From NCBI RefSeq assembly GCF_024218775.1, contig NZ_CP100405.1, forward strand, positions 124,001 through 188,000: a stretch of 64,000 nt of DNA, read 5' to 3'. This document shows positions 9,487 through 18,786 of the stretch, in pieces; position 1 is the first letter of the stretch, and the number at the start of each line of letters is the position of its first letter. The notes under the pieces are model-generated. The model saw nothing but the letters and a program-made list of their open reading frames with translations. It was not told where the DNA came from and searched no databases. Source of the DNA: Haloarcula marina (GTDB lineage: Archaea > Halobacteriota > Halobacteria > Halobacteriales > Haloarculaceae). The position numbers and the translations under genes were made by a program.

Positions 9487-10590
9487 TCAGTCGATCTGGT
9501 CAATGTCGTCGTCTTCCGTCGCGGCGACAATAGTAATCTCGGTGGCCTCGTAGTCCTCGTCAGTTGAATTCCAGCCGCCGACGGTGACGACGCCAGCATT
9601 GACCTTCGAGTCGTCCTCAACAGGATCCAATACCAGATAGGCCCGATCGTCGTCCTCCGAGTGGTAATAATCGAGCAGTTGGCCCGCGAAGGACACCTGT
9701 TCTCGTCTCTCCGTGTCTACGCCGTCCACCACGATGAATACAACTTCCATCGATTCTTCGGCCACGATATCTTCTATCGCCGCAATGCTATCACGAATTC
9801 GCATGAAAGAAAGCGGAAGCGAAGGTAGTTCCCGCGAATAAACTGGCATCGCATTCTCCCACAGTAACTCGTCAATGAATCGGTCAAGGAAGAGCGCGAG
9901 TTGTTTCGTTGTTATGTAGAATCCTTGTGAGTCGGTGCTCGGGTTACCGACGTAATCGACCCAGAAGAAGGCCCTCGAACGGTCGGCACAGACTACGATC
10001 GGTTCCTCCGTTTTTACCATACGAACCTCGCGAGCGATGTCTTGAAACGACTGGAGCGCAGTCGAATCACCGACTAGCAAGTCCTCTGGGACGTTGGAGA
10101 CAATGAGTTTCGAATTGATTTCGTCCCCAATATTTCTGAGTTCAGATTTGTACTTCGTGACGAGTTCGAAAGGCAGGACGACAGAAACGGTCACGTCAGC
10201 TGAGCTAATCACCTGGCGGATGTACTTCTCAATGGTGGCATCGTTGCGAAACATGGCGATGCCGGTCTCAATCGAGGCATCGCGTTCGTGTATCTCTTCG
10301 AGTTCTCCGACCGCAGAATCGATCTGTGATTGAGTCTGTCCGAGCGTCTCAGCCGGGTCAACCGCGTATGCTTGCTTGGGGGATTCGTCGATGATTTCGA
10401 TGAGATTCTCGTCTCGGAGCGTGTTCGTAATATCGTATACTCTCTGTCTGGGTACGTCACTCGTCTCTGCGATCTCCGACATCGTCTGTTTCCCGTTGCG
10501 AATAAGAGAGAGATAAACATCCGCTTCGTAGGTAGAGAGACCGAAATTATCGATGAGAACGTTCCGGAGCGATTTTTGATCGTGTACCAT
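9487..10590 (-). CDS. TrmB-family transcriptional regulator
   Basis: 367 residues from the ATG at 10590; a TTG two codons earlier is less likely. Residues 10-75 form the TrmB winged helix (LSTYEADVYLSLIRNGKQTMSEIAE, then a recognition helix with VPRQRVYDITNTL). A central coiled segment links to a C-terminal ligand-type domain. TrmB proteins bind sugars and control sugar transport and metabolic genes in archaea. This one sits between the PfkB kinase and a divergent propeller gene, with paired direct repeats upstream. It is the likely local regulator of region 1. Confidence 0.88.
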   Translation of the reverse strand: MVHDQKSLRNVLIDNFGLSTYEADVYLSLIRNGKQTMSEIAETSDVPRQRVYDITNTLRDENLIEIIDESPKQAYAVDPAETLGQTQSQIDSAVGELEEIHERDASIETGIAMFRNDATIEKYIRQVISSADVTVSVVLPFELVTKYKSELRNIGDEINSKLIVSNVPEDLLVGDSTALQSFQDIAREVRMVKTEEPIVVCADRSRAFFWVDYVGNPSTDSQGFYITTKQLALFLDRFIDELLWENAMPVYSRELPSLPLSFMRIRDSIAAIEDIVAEESMEVVFIVVDGVDTERREQVSFAGQLLDYYHSEDDDRAYLVLDPVEDDSKVNAGVVTVGGWNSTDEDYEATEITIVAATEDDDIDQID

Positions 10591-10685
10591 ACCCAATTAC
10601 ACACTCTCGATGAAAGTAAGCGTGGCGGGCTAAACTCTAGTAACTCCTCCCTCGAAATTGTACCAGTAACAACCGTACGTTTGTG

Positions 10686-10840
10686 ATAGTTTAGAAGTGT
10701 CTCGACCGCGACGGATTGTAACCACGGCTATGACAAAAAACCATCGGTGCACTCTAATCTAATATGCGTACATATGTTATAGTTTAGATGGATCTCGACC
10801 GCATCTGATTGTAACCACGGCTATGACAAAAAACCATCGG
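10686..10840. repeat. Pair of 62-bp direct repeats, 93-bp period
   Basis: Copy 1 spans 10686-10747 and copy 2 spans 10779-10840. Both begin ATAGTTTAGA, share CTCGACCGC, and end in an identical stretch of 34 bp containing GTAACCACGG and ending CCATCGG. They lie in the 469-bp space between divergent trmB and the propeller gene at 11060. Possible readings are duplicated operators, for example for TrmB, or a small noncoding unit. No ORF of note runs through them. Confidence 0.8.
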
Positions 10841-11026
10841 CAGTAAAGACCTGGAAGCAAGAACTGTCTAAAATGGTGGCAATAAAATCCTTGATGCGCC
10901 AGTATTATATACTGACAGAATTATTTTCGTCTGTGAATCGATGTGAAGAGACTACCACACTCTCAACCCCCTGCTACGGTGAGGTGTGAATTTGATCGCT
11001 CGTAGTCTCATGCGCACGAAGAGACC

Positions 11027-11034
11027 GCTAAATA
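11027..11034 (+). promoter_or_regulatory. TATA-like box for the propeller gene at 11060
   Basis: The TAAATACC motif lies 26-33 bp before the ATG at 11060. That is the spacing at which haloarchaeal leaderless transcripts start on or near the initiation codon. Confidence 0.4.
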
Positions 11035-11059
11035 CCAATCGCTAATCAAACCTCAACAT

Positions 11060-12997
11060 ATGAGTAATGAACAACTGCTAGATGCTTCGGAGAACTCGCT
11101 CGACGACCGTTTTGGCATTCAGCCAGCTAACCATGATGGGTTCGAAACGGGTGATTTTCGAAACTTTTCACCAGTCTACCTTGGAACTGACACCGAGTGG
11201 ATTCGTCCATCGATGACCGTCACCGAGAACAAGCCTATTGATGGCGACTACTCGCTTCATTGTTCAGCTGGTGACGGCCATCACCGATGGCTGTTAGTCA
11301 GTAACGCTTTCTCTCTACAGTCACCATTCGTCGCCTCAGCGAAATTCCGCCTCTCCTCACTTCCCGAGGAAGTAACGGTTGGACTGGGCGTGTTCGAAAC
11401 TGGCGAAGAGAGCCTCGTGATTACAGGGACACGCGATTCCGTCGAATTATACACTGAGGGGCTGGACGCAGATTCGACAAAGACCCTCCAAGCGGAACTA
11501 GTCGATGATGAAGTCTATGAATTCGAGCTCGCACTTACTGAGGGCGAAGCCGTCGGGAAGCTGCGCCGGGACGAAACCGGAGAACTCCTCGCCCTCTTCA
11601 ACACTGACACCACGATAGCACCGACAGCGCTCGGACTGTACGTCGACTTCCCTCCTGGTGCTGATACGGAAGCGGTCTTCGATTGTGTCTCGGTAGACAC
11701 CGATACTTACCGTGTTCCAAGCAACCAGTGGGTCCGCTCACCGAGATTCGTAACTCTCCCCAGACAGCCCGATCTCGACCAAGATCAAGGGAATTGGGTC
11801 GGCGCTCACTCGATAATAGACGAGAGAGAGCGCTCACTTCTCTGGTATCGAATCAGAAATAACAACGGACGAGGGGCAGGCTACGGACTCGCTGCAAGTT
11901 CGGACGGGCTGAACTGGGAGCGAGTCACCAATACACCGGTGCTCACGAAATCAGACGAGTTCGTCAGTAACGAGGGGATAACTGTACTCTCAATCGATGG
12001 CACTTATCGCGCGTGGTACGCCGTAGACGATGGCGAGACCTGGCACGTTGTCTACGCGACGAGTGAAGATGGTATTCACTGGGAGAACCACGGTGTCGTT
12101 GTGGAGGGATACTGTAAGGACCCCATCGTTCTCTACAAGGAGGGCACGTACTATATGTACGCTATCGCACCGACCACTCACTCGTTCTCGGTGTATACCT
12201 CTGCCGACGGTTTGGACTGGGAGCGTCAGAATACCATGGAATTAGCATCACACCGCCATCCCGGTGCGTATTACGTGGAGGAGACCGAGCAATTTTGGCT
12301 GTACGCGTTTGCCGAAGAGGGTCTTGACGAAGGGGACCGGTTTGCACAGGAGGAACTGACCAATGACTCTCCAAGCCGTGTCTCGATAGCGTCCTCAACC
12401 GATGGTATCCACTTTGACGAATTTTCGACGACATGGCGGGACCCAGCACTCGGACTTGACGACCGTCCCGCTGGCGGCATCGATTATGGACGGTTTCCAA
12501 CGGACGCGCATGGCCATCTCGCTCACGATGATCGCGTGCTGATGTATTATCAAGCTCGGCACAACTACGATAACAACCGACCGGGTTGGCAGATGGCGGG
12601 AGACGGACGCATCGTCTTGGCTGGTCGGTTCCGTGGCTTCTACGACGGTATAACGACAACAGTCTCTCCTTCCGGGACGAAGGCGTATCACTCGTTTCCA
12701 CACCCAGCGACGCCACTCAGCAAGGTAAAACTGGAAACCGATACTGAGGCCATTATTACGCTTCAACAATCGTCAGAGCCGGAGACGCTGTTATCTGGTA
12801 ACTTGCTACTGACTGAGACTGGTGAGATCACTCTAGTCATTACAGATCGTGTCCGAGAGGCAAGCTACGAATTGTCAGTAAACGGCGACCGGGCAGCAGA
12901 ATCGAACGCCGACGAAGCGGGAACAGTTAGGCTCACCACGCGGGTTGATACGACTGAGAAAGTCGACGTGTCCGTGCAGCGTCTCGACAAAAATTAG
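11060..12997 (+). CDS. Cytoplasmic glycosidase-like five-bladed propeller protein
   Basis: 645 residues with no signal peptide. Residues 1-220 form a beta-rich N-terminal module with LamG-like spacing. Residues 230-530 carry repeated blade motifs of the form Y-x-L/M-A-x-SxDGLxWER (YGLAASSDGLNWERV, YATSEDGIHWENHG, YTSADGLDWERQN, IASSTDGIHFDEF). These motifs are typical of GH32/43/62/130-type propellers. A short beta-sandwich tail follows. It probably acts on sulfated or desulfated oligosaccharides after import, but the specificity is not readable. It is paralogous in design to the secreted propeller protein at the left end. Confidence 0.78.
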   Translation: MSNEQLLDASENSLDDRFGIQPANHDGFETGDFRNFSPVYLGTDTEWIRPSMTVTENKPIDGDYSLHCSAGDGHHRWLLVSNAFSLQSPFVASAKFRLSSLPEEVTVGLGVFETGEESLVITGTRDSVELYTEGLDADSTKTLQAELVDDEVYEFELALTEGEAVGKLRRDETGELLALFNTDTTIAPTALGLYVDFPPGADTEAVFDCVSVDTDTYRVPSNQWVRSPRFVTLPRQPDLDQDQGNWVGAHSIIDERERSLLWYRIRNNNGRGAGYGLAASSDGLNWERVTNTPVLTKSDEFVSNEGITVLSIDGTYRAWYAVDDGETWHVVYATSEDGIHWENHGVVVEGYCKDPIVLYKEGTYYMYAIAPTTHSFSVYTSADGLDWERQNTMELASHRHPGAYYVEETEQFWLYAFAEEGLDEGDRFAQEELTNDSPSRVSIASSTDGIHFDEFSTTWRDPALGLDDRPAGGIDYGRFPTDAHGHLAHDDRVLMYYQARHNYDNNRPGWQMAGDGRIVLAGRFRGFYDGITTTVSPSGTKAYHSFPHPATPLSKVKLETDTEAIITLQQSSEPETLLSGNLLLTETGEITLVITDRVREASYELSVNGDRAAESNADEAGTVRLTTRVDTTEKVDVSVQRLDKN

Positions 12998-13079
12998 GAA
13001 GCTTCACCGAACGAACCACCTGCCATTGTCCGGAGACCGAAACTTTCTCCTTGCTGGTATGGGATTGTAACACACAAAG

Positions 13080-14291
13080 ATGAAACAATATGCAGATCCA
13101 GATTGGCTTCAAGAAGAGATAGGTGAACTACTAAATTTTTACTATCCGGCCTGCGTCGATACCACACACGGCGGCTTTATCGCGCAGTTAGATGAAACGA
13201 CCGGTGAGATATACGACGAAACGTCGAAACACCTCGTTTCAACATGTCGACTCACATTGAACTTCGCTCACGGCGCGAGGTTGGGTAGCCGGGATTGGTG
13301 CTACCAGCAGGCAGAACGTGGTGTAGCGTTTCTCCACGACGAACACTACGATGCAGCTCTGGAAGGATACGACTGGCTATTAGATGGAACCAACATTATC
13401 AATAAAGCACGTAGTTGCTACGGTCATGCATTCGTCCTACTTACGTTCGCACGAGCAACCGGAATCGGTGTCGAAAACGCTGAAGACTACTTACGTGAGG
13501 TATACGACATTATCGATGATCGGTTCTGGGAACCTGGACACCGACTCTGTGCGTCCGAATTCGCACCGGATTGGTCATCGGCATCGGAGTACCGGGGACA
13601 GAATGCGAATATGCACATGTGCGAAGCGATGCTAGCTGCCTACCAAGAAACTGGTGAGGGACGTTATCTCAACCGAGCGTCCAAAATCGCGGAGTCAATC
13701 ACTGTCCGCTTGGCAGAAGAGACAGATGGACGCCTCTGGGAGCATTATACATGCAAATGGGAGCATGATTTCGAGTACAACCGTGACAAGACGACTGATA
13801 CGTTTCGGCCGTATGGCTATCAGCCCGGCCATCACCTCGAATGGGCGAAATTACTGGCTGAACTCGACCGAATGGCAAATTCAGCGTGGTTCCTCTCTCG
13901 TGCCAAAGAGCTGTTCCAGTACGCCGTTGAGTCCGGGTGGGACACAACATATGGCGGCTTCTACTACACACTTGACCAATCAGATACTCCACTTGCCACA
14001 GACAAGTACCGGTGGCCAGTAGCAGAAGGAATTGGGGCCGCTGCCGCCCTTTATGAGCGTACCGGGCAAGGCCGATACCGAGAACGATACATCGACTTCT
14101 GGGAATATGCGGAAGAAAACTTGATTACAAATCGGCGGAACTGGCGCTTGAAATTAACGCGAGAAAATGAACCGTATCCTCCCTCAGACGGACCCGAAGT
14201 CGGTGTCGGCTACCATCCCATTGGCGCGTGCCTGGAAGGACTCCAAGCATTCGGAACCAACCGCTCGAATTCAGAAGACGATATCTACTGA
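13080..14291 (+). CDS. AGE-family sugar epimerase/isomerase
   Basis: 403 residues, the standard length for the N-acylglucosamine 2-epimerase/mannose isomerase family with its (alpha/alpha)6 barrel. Matching motifs include FYYPACVDTTHGGF near the N-terminus, RLTLNFAHGARLG, ANMHMCEAMLAAYQETG, and PGHHLEWAKLLAEL with catalytic-type His residues. The enzyme would interconvert C2 epimers or aldose and ketose sugars. It follows the propeller gene on the same strand 82 bp downstream and completes a hydrolyse-isomerise-phosphorylate scheme with the PfkB kinase. Confidence 0.88.
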   Translation: MKQYADPDWLQEEIGELLNFYYPACVDTTHGGFIAQLDETTGEIYDETSKHLVSTCRLTLNFAHGARLGSRDWCYQQAERGVAFLHDEHYDAALEGYDWLLDGTNIINKARSCYGHAFVLLTFARATGIGVENAEDYLREVYDIIDDRFWEPGHRLCASEFAPDWSSASEYRGQNANMHMCEAMLAAYQETGEGRYLNRASKIAESITVRLAEETDGRLWEHYTCKWEHDFEYNRDKTTDTFRPYGYQPGHHLEWAKLLAELDRMANSAWFLSRAKELFQYAVESGWDTTYGGFYYTLDQSDTPLATDKYRWPVAEGIGAAAALYERTGQGRYRERYIDFWEYAEENLITNRRNWRLKLTRENEPYPPSDGPEVGVGYHPIGACLEGLQAFGTNRSNSEDDIY

Positions 14292-14592
14292 TTGATTCAG
14301 TTTGAGACTAAGCTCGCTGATAATCCCAGCATATGATAACATATATGTCGATTCAAGAGTTAAAGTCGTCTAGAACTCTGCCTATCTGACCAAGGATATT
14401 CAATAGCACTATATTTGCGGATAGTAAACTATATCGTTATAAAGATAGAGAAAATAATAAATGATTTTCCAACCACTATAAGTAGAGATATCGAGACGAT
14501 AGTTGCTAAGATACTGTATCTATTACGGCTCTGTTGAAATCCTCAGAAAGTGATATGTTCAGCTCCGATTGCGGTCAATACAGGGTAGTAGT
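14292..14592. other. AT-rich intergenic stretch
   Basis: About 300 bp between the epimerase and a small membrane protein gene. It contains AT-rich runs near 14420-14490. I see no gene or clear repeat. Confidence 0.6.
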
Positions 14593-14808
14593 CTATCGAC
14601 GCTTCAGTAGCACAGAAATGAGCATAAGCGCCGCAAAGACGATTGCGAAGCCCATCACTCCGACTCCGAAAACGTAGTATGGGTTCGTAAAATCGGGACT
14701 GTTGAGGAACAGAAAGAGGCTGAAACTCGACCCCATCAAGACAATCACCACAGACTGAATACTCGGATTATACCAGTCTTCAAGCGAATCCCGAACAGTC
14801 CCATACAT
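14593..14808 (-). CDS. Small two-helix membrane protein
   Basis: 71 residues. Two hydrophobic segments (about residues 17-34 and 43-66) are separated by a short polar loop, and the protein ends in KRR. It is typical of haloarchaeal small membrane proteins of unknown function. It is divergent from the surface hydrolase gene. No operon partner is evident. Confidence 0.5.
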   Translation of the reverse strand: MYGTVRDSLEDWYNPSIQSVVIVLMGSSFSLFLFLNSPDFTNPYYVFGVGVMGFAIVFAALMLISVLLKRR

Positions 14809-14950
14809 GTCAGAGTAATAACTTCTATGCCGTATAGCGTTTGCGGTCGGTGAAAATCCGATAAGTTCGCACTCTTCAGCAATCAGACGTTTTAGGCGAT
14901 AATATGTCTGAAGAATGGGGTTTCAACATAGCCGTTCAGCTTTTTCATTC

Positions 14951-16504
14951 ATGGACCACCAAAGGCAAAATAGCAGAAATCAGAGTTCAGGCTACAGCCG
15001 TCGGTCGATACTGGGTGCTTCTGCAAGTAGCATTGTAGGGGCCATCAGTCTCATGGCGATACGCTCTCCTGTTACCGGACAACAGAATGACAACCTCTCC
15101 ATCGTATTCGAGGAACAGGAATCAGATGGGCAGACAGTCGTTATTTCCTCTGTCTCGACCGATGAGGATGCCGAACTCGAAATCAAGTCGGGTGAGACCG
15201 GAGAGCAACAGGAACACTATGGCAGGAGGGCCCTTCCGGCTGGGACGAATGAATCAAATCTCACTGTAGAGTTAGAACTCCCTATTACGGAAACCCAAAT
15301 AATCGAAGTGGGGCTGATAAGCACGGAATCAGATTCTGTGGTTCGGGATCAGGCAGAGGTCGTCATTTCCGAAAACCAGGAAAACTCCAGTGTTACCTTC
15401 GTCGAGGCCGATTCCAGTGCAGGTTTCAACTATCCATACTACCTCTACACTCCAGATACAATTAGAGAGGGTGAGGTTCCCATTCTTGTCGAACCGAACA
15501 ATACTGGGGAACCGACGGACGATTTCGAGGAACACCGCGAAAGCGCCAAGGAATTCATCGAACAACAGGGGCTTCCCCACTATATCAGTGATGATCTCGG
15601 CGTTCCGCTATTGGTTCCCGTGTTCCCCCGACCGATGTCTGAGCCAGTTGATGCCCTCCACTACACCCACCAACTCGACCGAGATACGCTCCTGATCGAA
15701 GATGGGCCGCTCGAACGAATTGATCTCCAACTTCTTCGCATGGTTGAGGACGCGACGACACGCTTTGATAGCGTCGATAGCTCGGTGGAGAATCGGATTA
15801 TGCTAAACGGCTTCTCTGCATCGGGGAATTTCGTCGATCGGTTCACCGTGCTGCACCCAGAGCAGATCCTCTCTGTCACGGCTGGAGGGTTAAATGGGAT
15901 GACTCTTCTTCCCCTCTCAGAAATCAACGGCCACACCCTAAACTATCATATCGGTGTTGCCGATCTGGACACGATTATCGGGAAGTCCGTCAATCTGGAT
16001 GCACTTGACGAAGTGAATCAATTCCTGTACATGGGGGCTGAAGACAGTAACGATACAATCCCCTATGACGATGCCTGGACGAGCCAAGAGATGCGCGAGA
16101 CTGCCTTGGCGGTCTATGGTGACGATATGATCGAAGAGCGCTTCCCATTCTCCCAGCAGGCGTACGAGACGGCAGGTGTGGATGCTCAGTTCAAAATCTA
16201 TGCCGACGCAGGCCACAGTCCCCATCCAGCGAGGGATGATATCATTGAGTTCCATCGCCGGAGTGTCCAAGGTGAGGATGTGAGCAGTTTTGGGAGCGAT
16301 CTCTCGTCATGGGAGGGTAGTACGAGTGATGAAAGTGACTCAGGTGGGTCGATGGATACCAACCAAGTCCGCGATGACGGTTCTGAGAGCGATCCGTTTG
16401 GGTTCGTTGAGGGACTCGGAATCGGGTTCGCGGCCGGCGCCGTCACGACCGGGATCGCGTGTTTCTCGTATCTGAAAGGCCGGCTCCATACTGACTCGGA
16501 GTGA
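14951..16504 (+). CDS. Tat-exported, C-terminally anchored alpha/beta-hydrolase-like protein
   Basis: About 517 residues from the ATG at 14951. A TATA-like ATAATATG at about 14897-14905 argues against the earlier ATG at 14915. The N-terminus has a twin-arginine motif (YSRRSILGAS) and a hydrophobic core. After a beta-rich domain of about 110 residues comes a hydrolase domain with a nucleophile elbow (NGFSASGNF, Ser in GxSxxG) and a late His in ADAGHSPHPARDD. A Ser/Asp-rich spacer leads to a C-terminal transmembrane helix (IGFAAGAVTTGIACFSYL). It is probably an esterase or depolymerase held on the outer face of the membrane. The substrate is unknown. Confidence 0.72.
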   Translation: MDHQRQNSRNQSSGYSRRSILGASASSIVGAISLMAIRSPVTGQQNDNLSIVFEEQESDGQTVVISSVSTDEDAELEIKSGETGEQQEHYGRRALPAGTNESNLTVELELPITETQIIEVGLISTESDSVVRDQAEVVISENQENSSVTFVEADSSAGFNYPYYLYTPDTIREGEVPILVEPNNTGEPTDDFEEHRESAKEFIEQQGLPHYISDDLGVPLLVPVFPRPMSEPVDALHYTHQLDRDTLLIEDGPLERIDLQLLRMVEDATTRFDSVDSSVENRIMLNGFSASGNFVDRFTVLHPEQILSVTAGGLNGMTLLPLSEINGHTLNYHIGVADLDTIIGKSVNLDALDEVNQFLYMGAEDSNDTIPYDDAWTSQEMRETALAVYGDDMIEERFPFSQQAYETAGVDAQFKIYADAGHSPHPARDDIIEFHRRSVQGEDVSSFGSDLSSWEGSTSDESDSGGSMDTNQVRDDGSESDPFGFVEGLGIGFAAGAVTTGIACFSYLKGRLHTDSE

Positions 16505-16964
16505 GGGAAACGAGTCGGGATTGGATCGAGCACAGCGACAGTCCCCCTCTCTGGTCGAGAATTTCGTCACGCTCTCTTCACCGACAGTATCGTCTCTGAC
16601 TGGAAGAGGGCTGCCGGCGGCAATGTCTTTGGCCGTTGGATAGGGTGACGACAACGAGGACTGTGTCTCTACGCGAGAGCCAGTGTTCCGGCGTAAGGGT
16701 GGTGTGGATGGGCGGAAACATCCGGATGTCTCCGAGTTAATTGGTGGTGAGCAGATAGCGTGATCACGCCCGTTGTGACGACGGGATCTGCTGCCAGCGG
16801 GTTGCGTGCGTTACGAACACATGCAACGTTGCTGTAACGACCGGAGCGCTCCCGCTTGCTGTAGCTAGCAGACAGCAATGCCGGCAGCGGCAGGGCATGT
16901 GCCACTGCGTCCAACAGCGTCAGTTCTGCATCGATTCCGTCCTCAGCTGGTGTTCGTCACGGCC
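16505..16964. other. Intergenic stretch without convincing gene
   Basis: About 460 bp between the surface hydrolase and the coiled-coil protein gene. An 81-codon frame on the minus strand has no protein-like features. I see no repeats of note. Confidence 0.5.
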
Positions 16965-17843
16965 TCAGTCCCCAGCCCCCGTCACAACGGGCGTGACACC
17001 GCCGGTGGTGGCTTTCCCGCCAGTCCCGTCCAGCAGGTCTAAGCCGAGATAGCGTTTCTCGAGGAGTCGTTCGGCAGTCTCTCGCTGTAGTGCCAAGATG
17101 TCCGTCGGCTCTTGGCTTCGGCTGACCTGCCGTGTCTTCTCCACGAGGTCACTCCCACCGAGTTTTCGGAGCTTCTCCCAGACACGTTTGACCGTCTGTC
17201 GGTGGGGCTCCTTCCCGAGTTCCGCTGTCAGGGCCATGGTGAGGTCCTCACGGGTAAAGAACACGCCAGAGCCGTCGGTCCGTTCAGTCGCGAACTCTTT
17301 CCAGCGCTTCGCGATTCTGATCGCTCGATACGTGTTCTGGCGGTTCGATTGCTCGACGAACAGCTCCTTGATCTTGGTCTCGCGACAGTTCGCGAAGAAG
17401 TCCAGCGGTGAACTGCTGGGTTCGACCCCCGCTGGCAACGATTCGGCGTCTTCCTGGTGGTCGGGGTCAGCCGTTGCCTGCTCGACTTTTGCGGTCGCAC
17501 TCCGGGCAATGTCGCGTGTCTCCTCGTGGTCGTCTTCGAGCTCTTCGAGGCGTGCATGGTTGGTCGCCGCCTCCCCGACGGCCGTCGTTGCGACGTCGTG
17601 GGTCGCCTCCTGTTGGACTTCGAGTTCATCGACGCGGTCTTGCAGCCGGTCGATAGTCGCCACAAGCCCCTCGAGCACACTCGAAAGAAGAGGTGACACC
17701 TCGCCCTCGAGTTGCTCAAGCAGGGGGATGATCGTCTCTACGTCTGGCTCATCTTGTCCGATGTCCATGCCGAGTTGCTCGGCGAGTTCGGCGTCGCGGT
17801 CGTCGGCGTCGGTGCCGTTATCGGCTGTCGTGGTTCGTGGCAT
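16965..17843 (-). CDS. Coiled-coil winged-helix protein of a mobile element
   Basis: About 292 residues from the ATG at 17843; a GTG at 17852 is possible. Residues 40-130 are heptad-like and charged (IDRLQDRVDELEVQQE), suggesting a long coiled coil. Residues 165-265 contain a helix-rich segment (YRAIRIAKRWKEFATER, FFTREDLTMALTAELGKEPHRQTVKRVWEKL) that reads as a winged-helix DNA-binding domain. I do not recognise a named family. The gene begins immediately beside a tRNA-3'-like fragment and lies among small DNA-binding proteins, so a plasmid or provirus maintenance role is possible. Confidence 0.65.
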   Translation of the reverse strand: MPRTTTADNGTDADDRDAELAEQLGMDIGQDEPDVETIIPLLEQLEGEVSPLLSSVLEGLVATIDRLQDRVDELEVQQEATHDVATTAVGEAATNHARLEELEDDHEETRDIARSATAKVEQATADPDHQEDAESLPAGVEPSSSPLDFFANCRETKIKELFVEQSNRQNTYRAIRIAKRWKEFATERTDGSGVFFTREDLTMALTAELGKEPHRQTVKRVWEKLRKLGGSDLVEKTRQVSRSQEPTDILALQRETAERLLEKRYLGLDLLDGTGGKATTGGVTPVVTGAGD

Positions 17844-17854
17844 TGTGACCACAG

Positions 17855-17898
17855 TGCCCGCCCCGGAATCGAACCGGGCATCCCGACCACGGTACGGG
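17855..17898 (-). tRNA. tRNA 3'-end-like fragment (possible attachment-site scar)
   Basis: On the minus strand, a perfect 5-bp T-arm (CCCGG, loop TTCGATT, CCGGG) is followed by GCGGGCA, which looks like the 3' acceptor strand. It is preceded by a possible anticodon-arm remnant (CCCG/CGGG stem). No D-arm or matching 5' acceptor is found upstream, so it is not a functional tRNA. Such 3' fragments are typical of att sites left by tRNA-targeting integrases. Confidence 0.45.
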
Positions 17899-17961
17899 CT
17901 ACTGACGTTGAACAGCGCTGCCGCTCTCGGCAGCAGCGTGAGCGGCTCGTGGCCGCCGTGA

Positions 17962-18267
17962 TCAGTTCACTGCTGTCGGTGGCCGACAGCCCTGAATCCC
18001 GGGACCGCCACGGTAGCGGAACTCCTCTACAGAGAGAGTGAGCGTGGGGACGTCTGCACGACGGACGGCCGCCGTGAGTCGTCGTCGGCGTCGTCGGTCA
18101 CCGATGGATGCTGCGAGTCTGAGGACCGTTTCCTCGGCGAGGTCTGCGAGGCGTGTCCCGGTGACAGTCTCAGCCGTTTCGTCGGTCACACAGACGAGGA
18201 GCCACGGTTCTGACTCGTCGGTGTGGAGAACGACGACTTCACCCACCTCTGGGAGAGTTGCGGTCAT
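17962..18267 (-). CDS. Hypothetical 101-residue protein
   Basis: The start ATG overlaps the stop of the upstream PadR-like gene by four bases (ATGA), which indicates coupled translation. The sequence is acidic to about residue 55, then has an Arg-rich patch (DRRRRRRLTAAVRRADV). A beta-rich N-terminus (VGEVVVLHTDESEPWLLVCV) could be a small barrel. I do not recognise a family. It is probably part of a two-gene unit with the winged-helix protein. Confidence 0.6.
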   Translation of the reverse strand: MTATLPEVGEVVVLHTDESEPWLLVCVTDETAETVTGTRLADLAEETVLRLAASIGDRRRRRRLTAAVRRADVPTLTLSVEEFRYRGGPGIQGCRPPTAVN

Positions 18268-18578
18268 CGGCGCCTCCGCGACTGCAGTGCCTCGGCCGGA
18301 CAGACCGTTACCATATCCTGGGCGTGGCGATACAGGACGCTTCGACCCTGGTCGGTCAGCCGATAGGCGTTCGTTCGCTCGTCGATCGGGTCGGGTGTAA
18401 GCAGGCCCTCTTCCGCCAGTTGGTTCAGGTTCTGGTACAGACGGCTGTGGTTGATCGGGTCGGCGTAGCGGTCGTCGAGGTAGTCTTTGAGAGCGAGGCC
18501 GTATGGTTCGTCGTCGACGGCCGCGCTGGCCTCCAGCAGATCGCGCTGGAAGCCCGTGAGGTCGTAGTAGGTGGTCAT
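18264..18578 (-). CDS. PadR-like winged-helix protein
   Basis: 104 residues from the ATG at 18578; the frame extends further upstream but without protein-like sequence. The motif order fits PadR-type domains: TGFQRDLLEASAAVDDEPYGLALKDYL, NHSRLYQNLNQLAEEGLL, then the wing with TNAYRLTDQGRSVL. Such proteins are common repressors on haloarchaeal plasmids and viruses. It is coupled by ATGA overlap to the 101-residue protein. Confidence 0.75.
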   Translation of the reverse strand: MTTYYDLTGFQRDLLEASAAVDDEPYGLALKDYLDDRYADPINHSRLYQNLNQLAEEGLLTPDPIDERTNAYRLTDQGRSVLYRHAQDMVTVCPAEALQSRRRR

Positions 18579-18786
18579 AGGTGCTTGCTGGTGGTTGGTG
18601 AGCGTGCGTTGGCGAGCGATGCTTCTCGGTGTGGGTGGGAGCTCTGGTCGGTCATCGGTTGGTGCGCCGCCGTTGTTCTGGGCGGTGCCTATCCCTTGCT
18701 TCGGAGTGCGGGGTATTAGTTCTTGCCCCGTAGCAATAGTTGTAGTTAGTACGACTAATACCGGAGGCGAGTGAAACGGTGTCAAA

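Noticed and set aside
16669-16914. 81-codon minus-strand frame
   Set aside because: Composition is unlike haloarchaeal proteins (few acidic residues, many Arg and His) and no start context is visible.
17855-17960. Complete tRNA gene
   Set aside because: No D-arm or 5' acceptor strand pairs with the 3' end within the expected distance, so only a fragment is reported.
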